A DNA stretch of 64,000 nt. Source: JABLTI01 sp035528035 (GTDB lineage: Archaea > Asgardarchaeota > Heimdallarchaeia > JABLTI01). The notes beneath the pieces are model-generated. The model had not been told where the DNA came from and searched no databases. It was given only the letters and a program-made list of their open reading frames with translations. Shown piece after piece: positions 25,319 to 33,692 of this stretch (within the stretch, counting starts at the first letter, position 1; each line of letters begins with the position of its first letter). The stretch covers positions 62,001 to 126,000 of the forward strand of contig DATKZI010000043.1 of assembly GCA_035528035.1 (NCBI GenBank), given 5' to 3'. A program made the position numbers and the translations under genes.

Positions 25319-26905
25319 ATGAGCATAGTTCATAACAAATTAGTTAGAGAGGGAATCTCACTTTTCTTTTTTATATTTTTGATGATATCACCAATTGGAA
25401 TTATTTCTTCCGACAGCCAAAGAACAAATAGTTATTCTCAACTAACTTTACAAGCAATCTCTCCAAAATTCGATTTTAGCACATACTTGGGTGGAATTGA
25501 TATGGATGATGGACATGGCATTGCAATTGCTAGTGATGGTAGTTGTTATATTACAGGACAAACCAGTTCAAGTGATTTTCCGATAATGAATGCTTATAAT
25601 GGTACCTATGGTGGCATGTATGATGCATTTGTTACTAAATTCTCAGCATCTGGTTCGCTCATTTGGAGTACCTTTCTGGGGGGAAATGAATTAGATCAAG
25701 GTGCTGGTATTGCTGCTATTGCCAATGGTGGATGTTATGTGGTTGGGAATACTGAGTCAAATAATTTCCCCACACTTGATGCTTACAATAGCACGTTTAA
25801 TGGTATGAGAGATATTTTTATAACAAAATTTTCAGCTCAAGGCTCCTTACTTTGGAGCACATATTTAGGAGGTAATTCCAGTGAAAATTGTCTGAGTGTT
25901 TCTACTGCAGATGATGGGAGCTGTTTTTTAACTGGCTATACTTCTTCAAACAACTTCCCTGTTTTGAACGCTTTCAATGATACCTTTGGTGGTGTATGTG
26001 ACACTTTTGTAGCAAAATTCTCAACAAGTGGTACACTACTCTGGAGCACTTACTTGGGAGGAAATGAAACTGATTATGGTTATGATATTGCAGTTGCTGG
26101 TGATGGAAGCTGTTATTTAATTGGTGTTACCGATTCAAGTGATTTCCCCATTGTAAATGCTTTTGATAGCACTTTTAATGGTGGGGAGTATTATGGTGAT
26201 GTTTTTGTTACTAAATTTTCAACCAATGGCTCACTTTTATGGAGTACTTATTTGGGAGGAACGTGGGATGATTCAGGTTATGGCATTGCTGTGGGGAGTG
26301 ATGGTGACTGCTTTTTGACGGGTGTTACCGAATCAAGTGATTTTCCTGTTAAAAATGCCTTTGATGATAGCTATAATGGTGTAGGTGAGCATCATACTGG
26401 TGATGCTTTTGTTTCCAAATTCTCTACTAATGGTACCCTTTTATGGAGTACATATATCGGAGGAAATGTGGGTGATGTTGGACTTGATATTGCAGTTACT
26501 AATGATGATAGATGTTATATAGTTGGAGCTACTTCATCAACGAATTTTCCAACCTTGTTAGCTATTAATACTACTCTCAATGGTAACCAAGATTTATTTA
26601 TTGCAGAATTCTCTTCTGAATATATTCTCCTCTGGAGTACATATTTAGGTGGGGATATGGATGATTATGGTTGGGGTATTGCTGTTACTAATAATGGTCT
26701 TTGCTATTTAGCAGGTACTACTACATCTGAAAATTTTCCCACGATAAATTCACTAGATTCTTCATATAATGGCAATTATGATGCATTTATTATGAAAATT
26801 AGCAGAACATCTCCTCAACAACTTTCTTCTAATGGATATTATTTTTTCTTAATTTTTATTCTGATAATCCCGATTGTAATAATTATTGTAAAAAGAAAGA
26901 AATAA
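25319..26905 (+). CDS. SBBP-repeat beta-propeller cell-surface protein A
   Basis: A 528-residue surface protein: signal peptide (LFFFIFLMISPIGII, about residues 15-30), seven beta-propeller blades of about 52 residues, and a C-terminal membrane helix (FFLIFILIIPIVIIIV) with tail KRKK. The blades carry the SBBP signature, for example LLWSTYLGG, DGSCYITG and SSDFP. The number seven matches the proposed seven-bladed fold. It is a paralogue of 50045-51640 with the same plan. There is no enzyme motif; a binding or adhesion role is possible but not shown. It is a single gene followed by a T-rich stretch. Confidence 0.82.
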   Translation: MSIVHNKLVREGISLFFFIFLMISPIGIISSDSQRTNSYSQLTLQAISPKFDFSTYLGGIDMDDGHGIAIASDGSCYITGQTSSSDFPIMNAYNGTYGGMYDAFVTKFSASGSLIWSTFLGGNELDQGAGIAAIANGGCYVVGNTESNNFPTLDAYNSTFNGMRDIFITKFSAQGSLLWSTYLGGNSSENCLSVSTADDGSCFLTGYTSSNNFPVLNAFNDTFGGVCDTFVAKFSTSGTLLWSTYLGGNETDYGYDIAVAGDGSCYLIGVTDSSDFPIVNAFDSTFNGGEYYGDVFVTKFSTNGSLLWSTYLGGTWDDSGYGIAVGSDGDCFLTGVTESSDFPVKNAFDDSYNGVGEHHTGDAFVSKFSTNGTLLWSTYIGGNVGDVGLDIAVTNDDRCYIVGATSSTNFPTLLAINTTLNGNQDLFIAEFSSEYILLWSTYLGGDMDDYGWGIAVTNNGLCYLAGTTTSENFPTINSLDSSYNGNYDAFIMKISRTSPQQLSSNGYYFFLIFILIIPIVIIIVKRKK

Positions 26906-26906
26906 T

Positions 26907-26935
26907 TGTCTTTGTTTCTTTTCTTTTTTTCTTAA
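26907..26935 (+). terminator. T-rich archaeal-type terminator
   Basis: Directly after the SBBP gene the coding strand becomes a T-rich tract (TTTCTTTTCTTTTTTTCTT) without a clear stem, the form common for archaeal transcript ends. Confidence 0.4.
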
Positions 26936-27002
26936 AATAATAGAGCTTTAATGAAAATAGTGGTCAAAAGATTTAAGATTAAATGCTTCTTGATTTAGCT
27001 TT

Positions 27003-27410
27003 ATGTCAAATTATAATGAACTCTTGAAACGTGCTCGAGAGCAATTTCCGGAAAAAATATTCGAAAAATCCCGTTTCGAACCTCCTAGACCAGATGTCGC
27101 TATTGAAGGTAATCGTACTTTCTTTAAGAATTGGCATCAAGTAGTTAGTGCTCTTAATCGCGATGAAAATCATTTGTTAAAATTCCTTACTAAAGAACTT
27201 GCTACCTCTGCTAATATTGAAGGTCAACGAGCAGTCTTTTCAGGTAAACATAATCGTACCACTATGACAGACCTAGTTAATCGTTATATGAAAGAATATC
27301 TTATTTGCCCCGAATGCGAAAAACCTGATACTAAGCTCATTAAAGAAGATCGTATATCCTTCCTTGTTTGTGAAGCCTGTGGTGCTCGAACAAGTGTAAA
27401 AGCAGTTTAA
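27003..27410 (+). CDS. Translation initiation factor aIF2, beta subunit
   Basis: A 135-residue subunit of the aIF2 heterotrimer that brings initiator Met-tRNA to the small ribosomal subunit. The alpha/beta core carries GNRTFFKNWHQVVSALNR and FLTKELATSANIEGQRAVF, followed by the C-terminal zinc ribbon (CPECEKPDT and CEACGARTSVKAV). The length matches archaeal family members, which lack the eukaryotic Lys-rich N-terminus. It starts a translation-related run with DUF424 and NMD3. A TATA-like AAAGATTTAAGATT about 25-35 bases upstream of the ATG suggests a nearly leaderless transcript. Confidence 0.95.
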   Translation: MSNYNELLKRAREQFPEKIFEKSRFEPPRPDVAIEGNRTFFKNWHQVVSALNRDENHLLKFLTKELATSANIEGQRAVFSGKHNRTTMTDLVNRYMKEYLICPECEKPDTKLIKEDRISFLVCEACGARTSVKAV

Positions 27411-27428
27411 TAAAACTATAACCCTAGA

Positions 27429-27758
27429 GTGGAATCAATGACAAAAGATCAAATGTTCTATCTTCGAGCACGAAGAACTGAGAAAGAATATTTAGTCTCT
27501 GTATGCGACGCAGAATTACTTGGTAAAACCTTATGTGAAGGTGAATTAGAACTCTATGTGAGTGAGCGCTTTTTTAGTGGCGAACTCGTTAATTTAGAAA
27601 AATGTTTAGAAGAAATGTGGAACGCTTCAAGCTTAAATCTCATTGGTACTGCTATAGTTACTGCAGCAATTAAAGAAAGAATGATAAATGAACTATCTGT
27701 AATGTGGATAAATTGTCCAGAGAATGGAAGAACAGGTCATGCAATGCTAATTAGATAA
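27429..27758 (+). CDS. DUF424 family protein
   Basis: A 109-residue archaeal protein placed 18 bases after aIF2-beta. The marks of the family are the opening (YLRARRTEKEYLVSVCDAEL), LGKTLCEGELELYVSERFF in the middle and NLIGTAIVTAAIKERMINE near the end. DUF424 genes are often found beside aIF2-beta and NMD3 in archaea, which suggests a translation or ribosome link. The biochemical role is not known to me. GTGGAATCAATG precedes the ATG-type start; an earlier in-frame codon at 27429 is used here. Confidence 0.8.
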   Translation: MESMTKDQMFYLRARRTEKEYLVSVCDAELLGKTLCEGELELYVSERFFSGELVNLEKCLEEMWNASSLNLIGTAIVTAAIKERMINELSVMWINCPENGRTGHAMLIR

Positions 27759-27805
27759 ATTAGCTTCCATTATCTTTTCGCTTTTTTCCTTGAGGGGATA
27801 ATTCA

Positions 27806-28894
27806 ATGAATAAATTCTGTTGTAAATGTGGAAAAACTGAAGAAGAAGAAGAAATCGTCGAAGGATTTTGTCTTAGTTGTTATAAGGATGAATTTCCACT
27901 TATTGTAAGCTTCCCAGAAAAACAATTTAACATCACTTCATGCAAAATATGTGGTGATTTAATGTTTAATGGCAAGTGGAAAGAAGTATATGATGATACA
28001 CAAAGTGTTGTTTTTGAATTTCTTGATTCATTTATTACCAAAGCAAAAATAATTAAGAATGCCAAAAAAATCCTTGTAGCAGGATTAAAAGAAATTCCTT
28101 ATGATGTCGCTTCGAAACAAATGCTAACAGTCATTTTTGAAGGATCACCTAAACCTGAAGTGCCCGTTTATCAGCAAGAAGTACCTTTAGAGCTAGTTGT
28201 TAACATTGGTATTTGTGAACGTTGTGCACAGCATAAACGAGGATATTTTGAGTCTATTGTACAAATTCGAAGTGACAAACGAGAGATAAGAGATGATGAA
28301 CAAATCACCATATCCAAGATGATAGAAATTAAAAAAGAAGAAATGATCGGTCATAGAATGGCTTATATTTCAAAAACAGTTGATCAGGATAGGGGAGGAA
28401 TTGATCTCTACATAGGAACGGAAAAATTTGCTAAAACATTAGCGCATTTCTTAGCAGAAAAGTTAGCTGCTTCAATTGAATATAGTACTAAATTAAAAAC
28501 CATGAAAGATGGTAAACCAATTTATCAATCGACCTATTGTGTTCGTATACCTTATTTTGAAATTGGTGATATAGTCAGTTATCAAAATAATCCTTGCCAA
28601 ATAATGGGTATTAATTATGGACGAGTGAATTTGTATTTTATGCAATCTAAAGAAAGCAAAACACTATCTATGAAGGAAAGTCATCCCGATTTCTTGCAAG
28701 TAATTAAAAAGAAAGACCAGTTCCAAAAATTCATTCTTGTATCTATCCAAGAATCAAACATTTCTGTAATGAATACTATAACGTTTGAAAACCTCGATAT
28801 TGACAAAAATTCGATTTTTGCTGAGCATCAAGATGGGGATGAAATTCTTATGGTTGATCTCCTTGAAGGATTGTTTGAGTGTCATAAATTCTAA
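27806..28894 (+). CDS. NMD3-family ribosome biogenesis protein
   Basis: A 362-residue archaeal homologue of NMD3, which in eukaryotes binds the large ribosomal subunit for nuclear export; archaeal members are thought to act in large-subunit maturation. The zinc region shows CCKCGK and CLSCYKDEF, then CKICGDLMFNGKW; ICERCAQHKRGYFESIVQIR is the family hallmark. The C-terminal part (YCVRIPYFEIGDIVSY) carries the SH3/OB-like domains. It lacks the eukaryotic nuclear-export tail, as expected. It is the third gene of the aIF2-beta cluster. Confidence 0.9.
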   Translation: MNKFCCKCGKTEEEEEIVEGFCLSCYKDEFPLIVSFPEKQFNITSCKICGDLMFNGKWKEVYDDTQSVVFEFLDSFITKAKIIKNAKKILVAGLKEIPYDVASKQMLTVIFEGSPKPEVPVYQQEVPLELVVNIGICERCAQHKRGYFESIVQIRSDKREIRDDEQITISKMIEIKKEEMIGHRMAYISKTVDQDRGGIDLYIGTEKFAKTLAHFLAEKLAASIEYSTKLKTMKDGKPIYQSTYCVRIPYFEIGDIVSYQNNPCQIMGINYGRVNLYFMQSKESKTLSMKESHPDFLQVIKKKDQFQKFILVSIQESNISVMNTITFENLDIDKNSIFAEHQDGDEILMVDLLEGLFECHKF

Positions 28895-29002
28895 TTATTT
28901 AATCTCTTAACCTTCTTTTGTTAAGCAGAAACTATTAAGTAGTGTTTGAAGTTTTGTTAGTATAGAATTAACTATTACTTATTGTTAAAGGAAATTGATA
29001 GT

Positions 29003-30925
29003 ATGTCATCCAAAAAACATTTTCTTTTGAAAGAAGCTCCCGATGAGGAGATTCTACTTGGGAATGATGCTTTTGTTCGCGGTATGATTGAAGCTGGTGT
29101 CAAAGTTTCTGCAGCATATCCAGGCTCACCTACCAGTGAAATAGGTGTTCGATTAGCTGAGATAACTGATGAAAGTGGCATTTACTTTGAATTTTCAACT
29201 AATGAAAAGGTTGCTACAGAAGTAGCTGCTTCAGCAGCCATCGCCGGAGCACCAGCAACGTGCTTTATGAAAAGCGTTGGTTTGAATGTAGCAGCAGACT
29301 CATTTGTACAATTAAGTTTGTTTACCATGCCTGGTGGACTTGTAGTTGTTCTAGGAGATGATCCTGGTCCACACTCTTCACAAAATGAACAAGATAATAG
29401 ATTCTATGCAAGAATTGGTCATATACCAATGCTTGAACCAGCGAATAGTCAAGAAGCAAAAGATTATTTCGTTTTTGCTATGCAATATGCTCAGAAATGG
29501 CAAATGCCTGTAGTTGTACGATCGACAACACGAATTTGTCATCAAACTGGATTAGTAAAATATGGTGAAATAAAGAACCCTCAAATTGAACGGGGATATG
29601 ATCCCAATCGTGAGGGAGGATATGTACCATTACCAGCTACCTTGAGACCTTTGAAAACTAAATCACTAAGAAACTTGAAGAAATGGGAAGAATTGGCAAA
29701 TGAAGGATCACTTTTAACCGAAGAAAAATTTGGCAAAGGAGAATCAAAAATAGGGATAATAACTTCTGGTCACACATATGCAGCAACAAAATCAGCGCTT
29801 AGAATATTAGGTGCATCAGCTACAATTCTAAAATTAGGTATTATCTACCCAATGCCAATGGAACGAATAATTGAGTTTATCAAGAAACATAAAACAGTGA
29901 AAATATTAGAAGAATTAGATCCATTTTTCGAGGAAAATATTAAAGCAGCTCTCTATGAACAAGGAATAACTGGAACGAAAATTATCGGTAAAAACCAAGA
30001 AGAAGATTGGGAAGACTTAATGATATCGGAATATGATACTTCTCGGTTAGTTGGTTTGTTTTCAAAGCTATTGAAAATACCAAACCCAATAGTTTCACAA
30101 AAATCAGAAATAGAAATACCAAATAGATCACCAGTACTCTGCCCAGGGTGTGGGCATAGAACAGCATTCCATGCAGCAAAAATAGTTATGGATAAAATGA
30201 ATGGTATTTCCACCGCAGATATTGGGTGTTACTCATTAGGGTATTTAGCACCTCATCATCAAGGAACATTGTTGTATAGTATGGGTTCGGGAACACCAGC
30301 AGCTGCAGGACTAAAACTAGCAATGCCAGAAAGAACAATAATGTCCTTTGTAGGAGATTCGACATTCTTCCACGCGGCAATGCCTGGAATAGTAAATGCT
30401 GTATTCAACAAACACAAAACAGTTCTCATGGTAATGGATAATGGGATTACAGCCATGACAGGACATCAACCCAATCCCAACACAGGTGAGAAGTCTAAAG
30501 GAGCCATTTTGCCTCCCAAGTATCAACATACTAAAACCATCAGTATTGATGATACCCTCAAAGCTTGGGGTGTAAAATTTGTTCGTCGTGTTCCTGCTTA
30601 TAATGTTGCTGCCTTAGTCGCAGCCCTAGAGGAAGCTTTTGCTCAAGATGAATTTGCTGTTGTCATTCAAGAAGAGCCTTGTGCACTCATGCGCTCTCGA
30701 GCCGAACGTAAAGCTGGTACTCTTGCCAATCCTTATCACATTGACCATGATATTTGTCGTAATATCCAAAATTGTTTGGCTGATTTTGCTTGTCCAGCAA
30801 TTGAGAAGAAAGAAGAGAAACCTCAAATCAATACTGATCTCTGCATTGGTTGTGGTTGCTGTGTTCAGACTTGTCCTATGAAAGTTAAACCCATTAAGCA
30901 AATGGAGGAATTCACTAGAATTTAG
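29003..30925 (+). CDS. iorA: Indolepyruvate:ferredoxin oxidoreductase, alpha subunit
   Basis: A thiamine-diphosphate enzyme of about 640 residues. IorAB oxidatively decarboxylates aryl pyruvates from aromatic amino acid breakdown to aryl-acyl-CoA and reduces ferredoxin. The N-terminal pyrimidine-binding domain has AAYPGSPTSEIGV and STNEKVATEVAASAA; the TPP domain has SPVLCPGCGHRTAFHAAK, FVGDSTFFHAAMPG and MVMDNGITAMTG; the C-terminus holds Cys clusters CIGCGCCVQTCPMKVKP and CRNIQNCLADFAC. ATG 29003 is preferred because AAAGGA lies at 28987-28992; the TTG at 28982 has no RBS. Codon use changes near 30530, from A-ending to T-ending codons. Confidence 0.93.
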   Translation: MSSKKHFLLKEAPDEEILLGNDAFVRGMIEAGVKVSAAYPGSPTSEIGVRLAEITDESGIYFEFSTNEKVATEVAASAAIAGAPATCFMKSVGLNVAADSFVQLSLFTMPGGLVVVLGDDPGPHSSQNEQDNRFYARIGHIPMLEPANSQEAKDYFVFAMQYAQKWQMPVVVRSTTRICHQTGLVKYGEIKNPQIERGYDPNREGGYVPLPATLRPLKTKSLRNLKKWEELANEGSLLTEEKFGKGESKIGIITSGHTYAATKSALRILGASATILKLGIIYPMPMERIIEFIKKHKTVKILEELDPFFEENIKAALYEQGITGTKIIGKNQEEDWEDLMISEYDTSRLVGLFSKLLKIPNPIVSQKSEIEIPNRSPVLCPGCGHRTAFHAAKIVMDKMNGISTADIGCYSLGYLAPHHQGTLLYSMGSGTPAAAGLKLAMPERTIMSFVGDSTFFHAAMPGIVNAVFNKHKTVLMVMDNGITAMTGHQPNPNTGEKSKGAILPPKYQHTKTISIDDTLKAWGVKFVRRVPAYNVAALVAALEEAFAQDEFAVVIQEEPCALMRSRAERKAGTLANPYHIDHDICRNIQNCLADFACPAIEKKEEKPQINTDLCIGCGCCVQTCPMKVKPIKQMEEFTRI

Positions 30926-30939
30926 AGGTGTAATGAAAA

Positions 30940-31548
30940 ATGACTACTGATAAATTAAAAGTTCATGTTACGGGTATGGGTGGTCAAGGTATTGGTTCAA
31001 CTACTCGAGTATTAGGCATGGCTGCTAAGGTTGCAGGTCTTTCAGTTATGACTATGGAAACTCATGGGTTAGCTCAAAGGGGTGGCGTTGTTGTTTCTGA
31101 TCTCGCCATCGGTTATGACCCTACTGAATCACCTCTCTGTGCCATTGGAGAGGCTGATGTTTTAATTGCCCTTGAAGCCTTAGAAGCTCTTCGCTCTATG
31201 CCCAATCTAAAGAAAAACGGTATTGTTGTTGTTAATACAACCAAATACCAACCCCTTTCAGTTCGAACCTCTAAAGGTAAAGTGAAATATCCCACTCTTG
31301 AGGAGATAGAAAAAGAGCTCAAAAAAATTACCCCAAAGGTTCTCATGGTTCCTGCTCAAGACGATGCTCAAGTATTAGGTCTTAGCCAAACTATGAATAT
31401 GATCCTTATTGGTGCTTTAGTAGGTAACAGTGATGTTCTCCCAATTACCAAGAAAGACATCATTACTGCTATGAAAGACATTCTCCCGTCAAAATATGTT
31501 GATATCAATCTTAAAGCATTTGAAAAAGGTATGAGTTACAAGTTGTAA
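30940..31548 (+). CDS. iorB: Indolepyruvate:ferredoxin oxidoreductase, beta subunit
   Basis: A 202-residue gamma/beta-type subunit of 2-oxoacid:ferredoxin oxidoreductases. Marks are VHVTGMGGQGIGSTTRVLG at the N-terminus, METHGLAQRGGVVVSDLAIG and EADVLIALEALEALR. It lies 14 bases after iorA with a GAGGTG site ahead, forming the iorAB operon. The complex is cytoplasmic and gives reduced ferredoxin that the Nfn-type complexes encoded at 13-24 kb could use. Confidence 0.93.
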   Translation: MTTDKLKVHVTGMGGQGIGSTTRVLGMAAKVAGLSVMTMETHGLAQRGGVVVSDLAIGYDPTESPLCAIGEADVLIALEALEALRSMPNLKKNGIVVVNTTKYQPLSVRTSKGKVKYPTLEEIEKELKKITPKVLMVPAQDDAQVLGLSQTMNMILIGALVGNSDVLPITKKDIITAMKDILPSKYVDINLKAFEKGMSYKL

Positions 31549-31621
31549 TGAAAACTTTTATCTTTTACCTTTTTTTCTTATTTGTATATATTATTTACTA
31601 GTTATTTCTGAGGATTATGTT

Positions 31622-32113
31622 ATGAAAGGTATTCGTCGTACAGAAAAAGCAATCGAGAACATTGATGAAATGAAAGCTATAATCAAACAAGCAAAATACA
31701 TAACTTTTGCTCTTTGTCAAAATAATGAACCCTATTTAGTCACTGTTAGTCATGGATATAACCCTGAGAAAAATTGTATTTATTTCCATTGTGCTAATGA
31801 AGGTAAAAAGATCGACATCTTGAAAGAGAATAACGTTGTTTGGGGTCAAGCAATACAAGATGATGGATATTCTCAAGGCAAATGCGATCATCTCTATGCT
31901 ACTACTCAATTTCGAGGTAAAGTTACTTTTATAGAAGATTTCGAAGAAAAAAAAGAAGCATTAATCAATATGATCTGCAAACTTGACCAAAATCCCACTG
32001 AAATCATTCAAAAACAAATAACAAAAGATTCTGTCACTCGAGTAATCATTGGTCGAATTGATATCGATTTCATGTCTGGTAAGCAATCTAAAACAGTGAT
32101 AATCAGTATATAG
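31622..32113 (+). CDS. FMN-binding split-barrel protein (pyridoxamine-phosphate-oxidase-like)
   Basis: A 163-residue protein of the PNPOx/NimA-like split-barrel group. The opening MKGIRRTEKAIENIDEM and ITFALCQNNEPYLVTVSHGY, then IYFHCANEGKKIDILKEN, match the flavin-binding strands and the His-containing loop of this fold. Members bind FMN, F420 or heme, so the cofactor and substrate are uncertain. It sits after iorAB with a 73-base gap containing a T-rich tract, so it is probably a separate unit. Confidence 0.75.
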   Translation: MKGIRRTEKAIENIDEMKAIIKQAKYITFALCQNNEPYLVTVSHGYNPEKNCIYFHCANEGKKIDILKENNVVWGQAIQDDGYSQGKCDHLYATTQFRGKVTFIEDFEEKKEALINMICKLDQNPTEIIQKQITKDSVTRVIIGRIDIDFMSGKQSKTVIISI

Positions 32114-32121
32114 ATTGGTAG

Positions 32122-32367
32122 TTATCCCCATATATTTAGAGAGGTAAATACTATTCCTGCTACTATTGCTATGATCATAACGAAAAATGCTATAATAACA
32201 TACAATTGAATTCGTTTTAATCGTTTCTTCTTTTTACAACTTGAGCAAATTGCTACTTCTTTCAAGGTTTTACCTTTAACTTCCTCAGCATGAACCTTAC
32301 AAATCGTTTTATAGCAAACTGAGCAGTTAGTGAAACCTTCCCTTGAACAGAGATAACATTCCAACAT
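32122..32367 (-). CDS. Small zinc-binding single-helix membrane protein
   Basis: An 81-residue protein whose N-terminal half is a compact zinc-binding segment (CYLCSREGFTNCSVC, CKVHAEEV, CSSCKKKK), similar to B-box/AN1-like treble-clef fingers. It is followed by one membrane helix (LYVIIAFFVMIIAIVAGIVF). The finger CSVCYKTICKVHAE resembles the start of the larger AN1-like protein at 44478-45428 (CNYCGKYICRRHR). It likely faces the cytoplasm. Function unknown. Confidence 0.65.
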   Translation of the reverse strand: MLECYLCSREGFTNCSVCYKTICKVHAEEVKGKTLKEVAICSSCKKKKRLKRIQLYVIIAFFVMIIAIVAGIVFTSLNIWG

Positions 32368-32407
32368 GGTATAGTAACTTTCCAGAGATTTTTAATGAAA
32401 AAAAGAG

Positions 32408-33499
32408 TTAGAAGGGGAAATCGTATTGATCTAAACCCAACTCTTTTTTCATGATTAACAAATCATTTTGAATGCTTTTATTGATTGATATTCCTTCTTT
32501 TGCTAGCTTTTGTTCCATTAGATATTCTTTTTCTCCAGCAGTATAGATACGATCTTGCCCTGGAGCTTTTTTCGAGTTTCTTAAAGATCGACAAATACTT
32601 CCTGAAATATTCTTGAAAATTTCTGGATCAATGAATTTGGAAACATCTATTGCTAAGAAGAAATGGCCAATTTTATACCCTTTATCCAAAGTTAAGTCCT
32701 TTAAGAAAGGTCCACCAGATAGGGCTGCGGAAAGGATTTCTACTAAAGCTGCATAACCATAGCCCTTATGCCCTCCTAATAATTCTCCAACACCACCAAG
32801 AGGTAAGAGAGCTGCTTTGTCAGTTGTTAAATCCTTTAATATTTTAACTGGATCAGTTGCTAAACTTCCATCTTCATTTATTACCCATCCTTTGGGTATT
32901 GGTGTTTCAGTTCTTGAAAGGACTTCTATCTTTCCCCTTTGAGTAATTGATGTTGCACAGTCTATTACAAATGGAAATTCTTCATCTGTTGGTAAACCAA
33001 AGGTCAAAGGATTGGTTCCCATCATCGGTTCTATGCCAAAAGTTGGAGCAATGGATGGTCGTGCGTTTGTTACAGCCATTCCTATCATTCCTTCCTTTAT
33101 AGCCATTAAGGGATAATATCCTGCTATTCCAAAATGAGTAGAATTACCTACTGCTACAGCACCAGTACCGAATTCTTTAGCCTTTTTGATGGCTAATTCC
33201 ATTGCACGATAAGCAGCAACATGACCCATACCATGCCCAGCATCCAAGGTTGCTGTGGTGGGGCTTTCTTTTACAACTGTTATTTTGGTTACCGGTTCTT
33301 GAAGTCCTGATTTGATTCTATCAAAATACATTTTTAGTCTTTGGACACCATGAGAGGCTATTCCTCTTAGGTCAGAAGCGATCAGAACATCTGCACAAAT
33401 ATTAGCGTCTTCATCTGGCACACCTAATATTACAAAACTATCATACATAAATTGCCTCAACAATTTAGCATCAATTTTAACAACATTTTCTTCTTCCAA
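32408..33499 (-). CDS. Malate/L-lactate dehydrogenase family (Ldh2/sulfolactate type)
   Basis: A 363-residue NAD(P)-dependent 2-hydroxyacid dehydrogenase of the Ldh_2 family, unrelated to classical lactate and malate dehydrogenases. Marks: DLRGIASHGVQRL near residue 50, GHGMGHVAAYRAMELAIKKA, VGNSTHFGIAGYYPLMA, and TNPLTFGLPT. Substrates in the family include malate, lactate, ureidoglycolate and sulfolactate, so the true one is open. The start is a TTG with GGAG about 10 bases upstream. It is convergent with the flavin protein at 31622. Confidence 0.85.
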   Translation of the reverse strand: MEEENVVKIDAKLLRQFMYDSFVILGVPDEDANICADVLIASDLRGIASHGVQRLKMYFDRIKSGLQEPVTKITVVKESPTTATLDAGHGMGHVAAYRAMELAIKKAKEFGTGAVAVGNSTHFGIAGYYPLMAIKEGMIGMAVTNARPSIAPTFGIEPMMGTNPLTFGLPTDEEFPFVIDCATSITQRGKIEVLSRTETPIPKGWVINEDGSLATDPVKILKDLTTDKAALLPLGGVGELLGGHKGYGYAALVEILSAALSGGPFLKDLTLDKGYKIGHFFLAIDVSKFIDPEIFKNISGSICRSLRNSKKAPGQDRIYTAGEKEYLMEQKLAKEGISINKSIQNDLLIMKKELGLDQYDFPF

Positions 33500-33692
33500 T
33501 GATTATTGCTCCTATAAAATCAATTAATTATTATTCATTTCATAAACTTGTTTTCTTTTTTAGGTTGTGTATAACAATAGGTCTTAACTATTAATTTGAT
33601 TTTGGTTACTTTTTTAAACAATAGACTGAATGATTTTTTAATAGAGAAACAATAATAACTTATATCTTTAGTATTTCAATTGAGGGTTTAAC

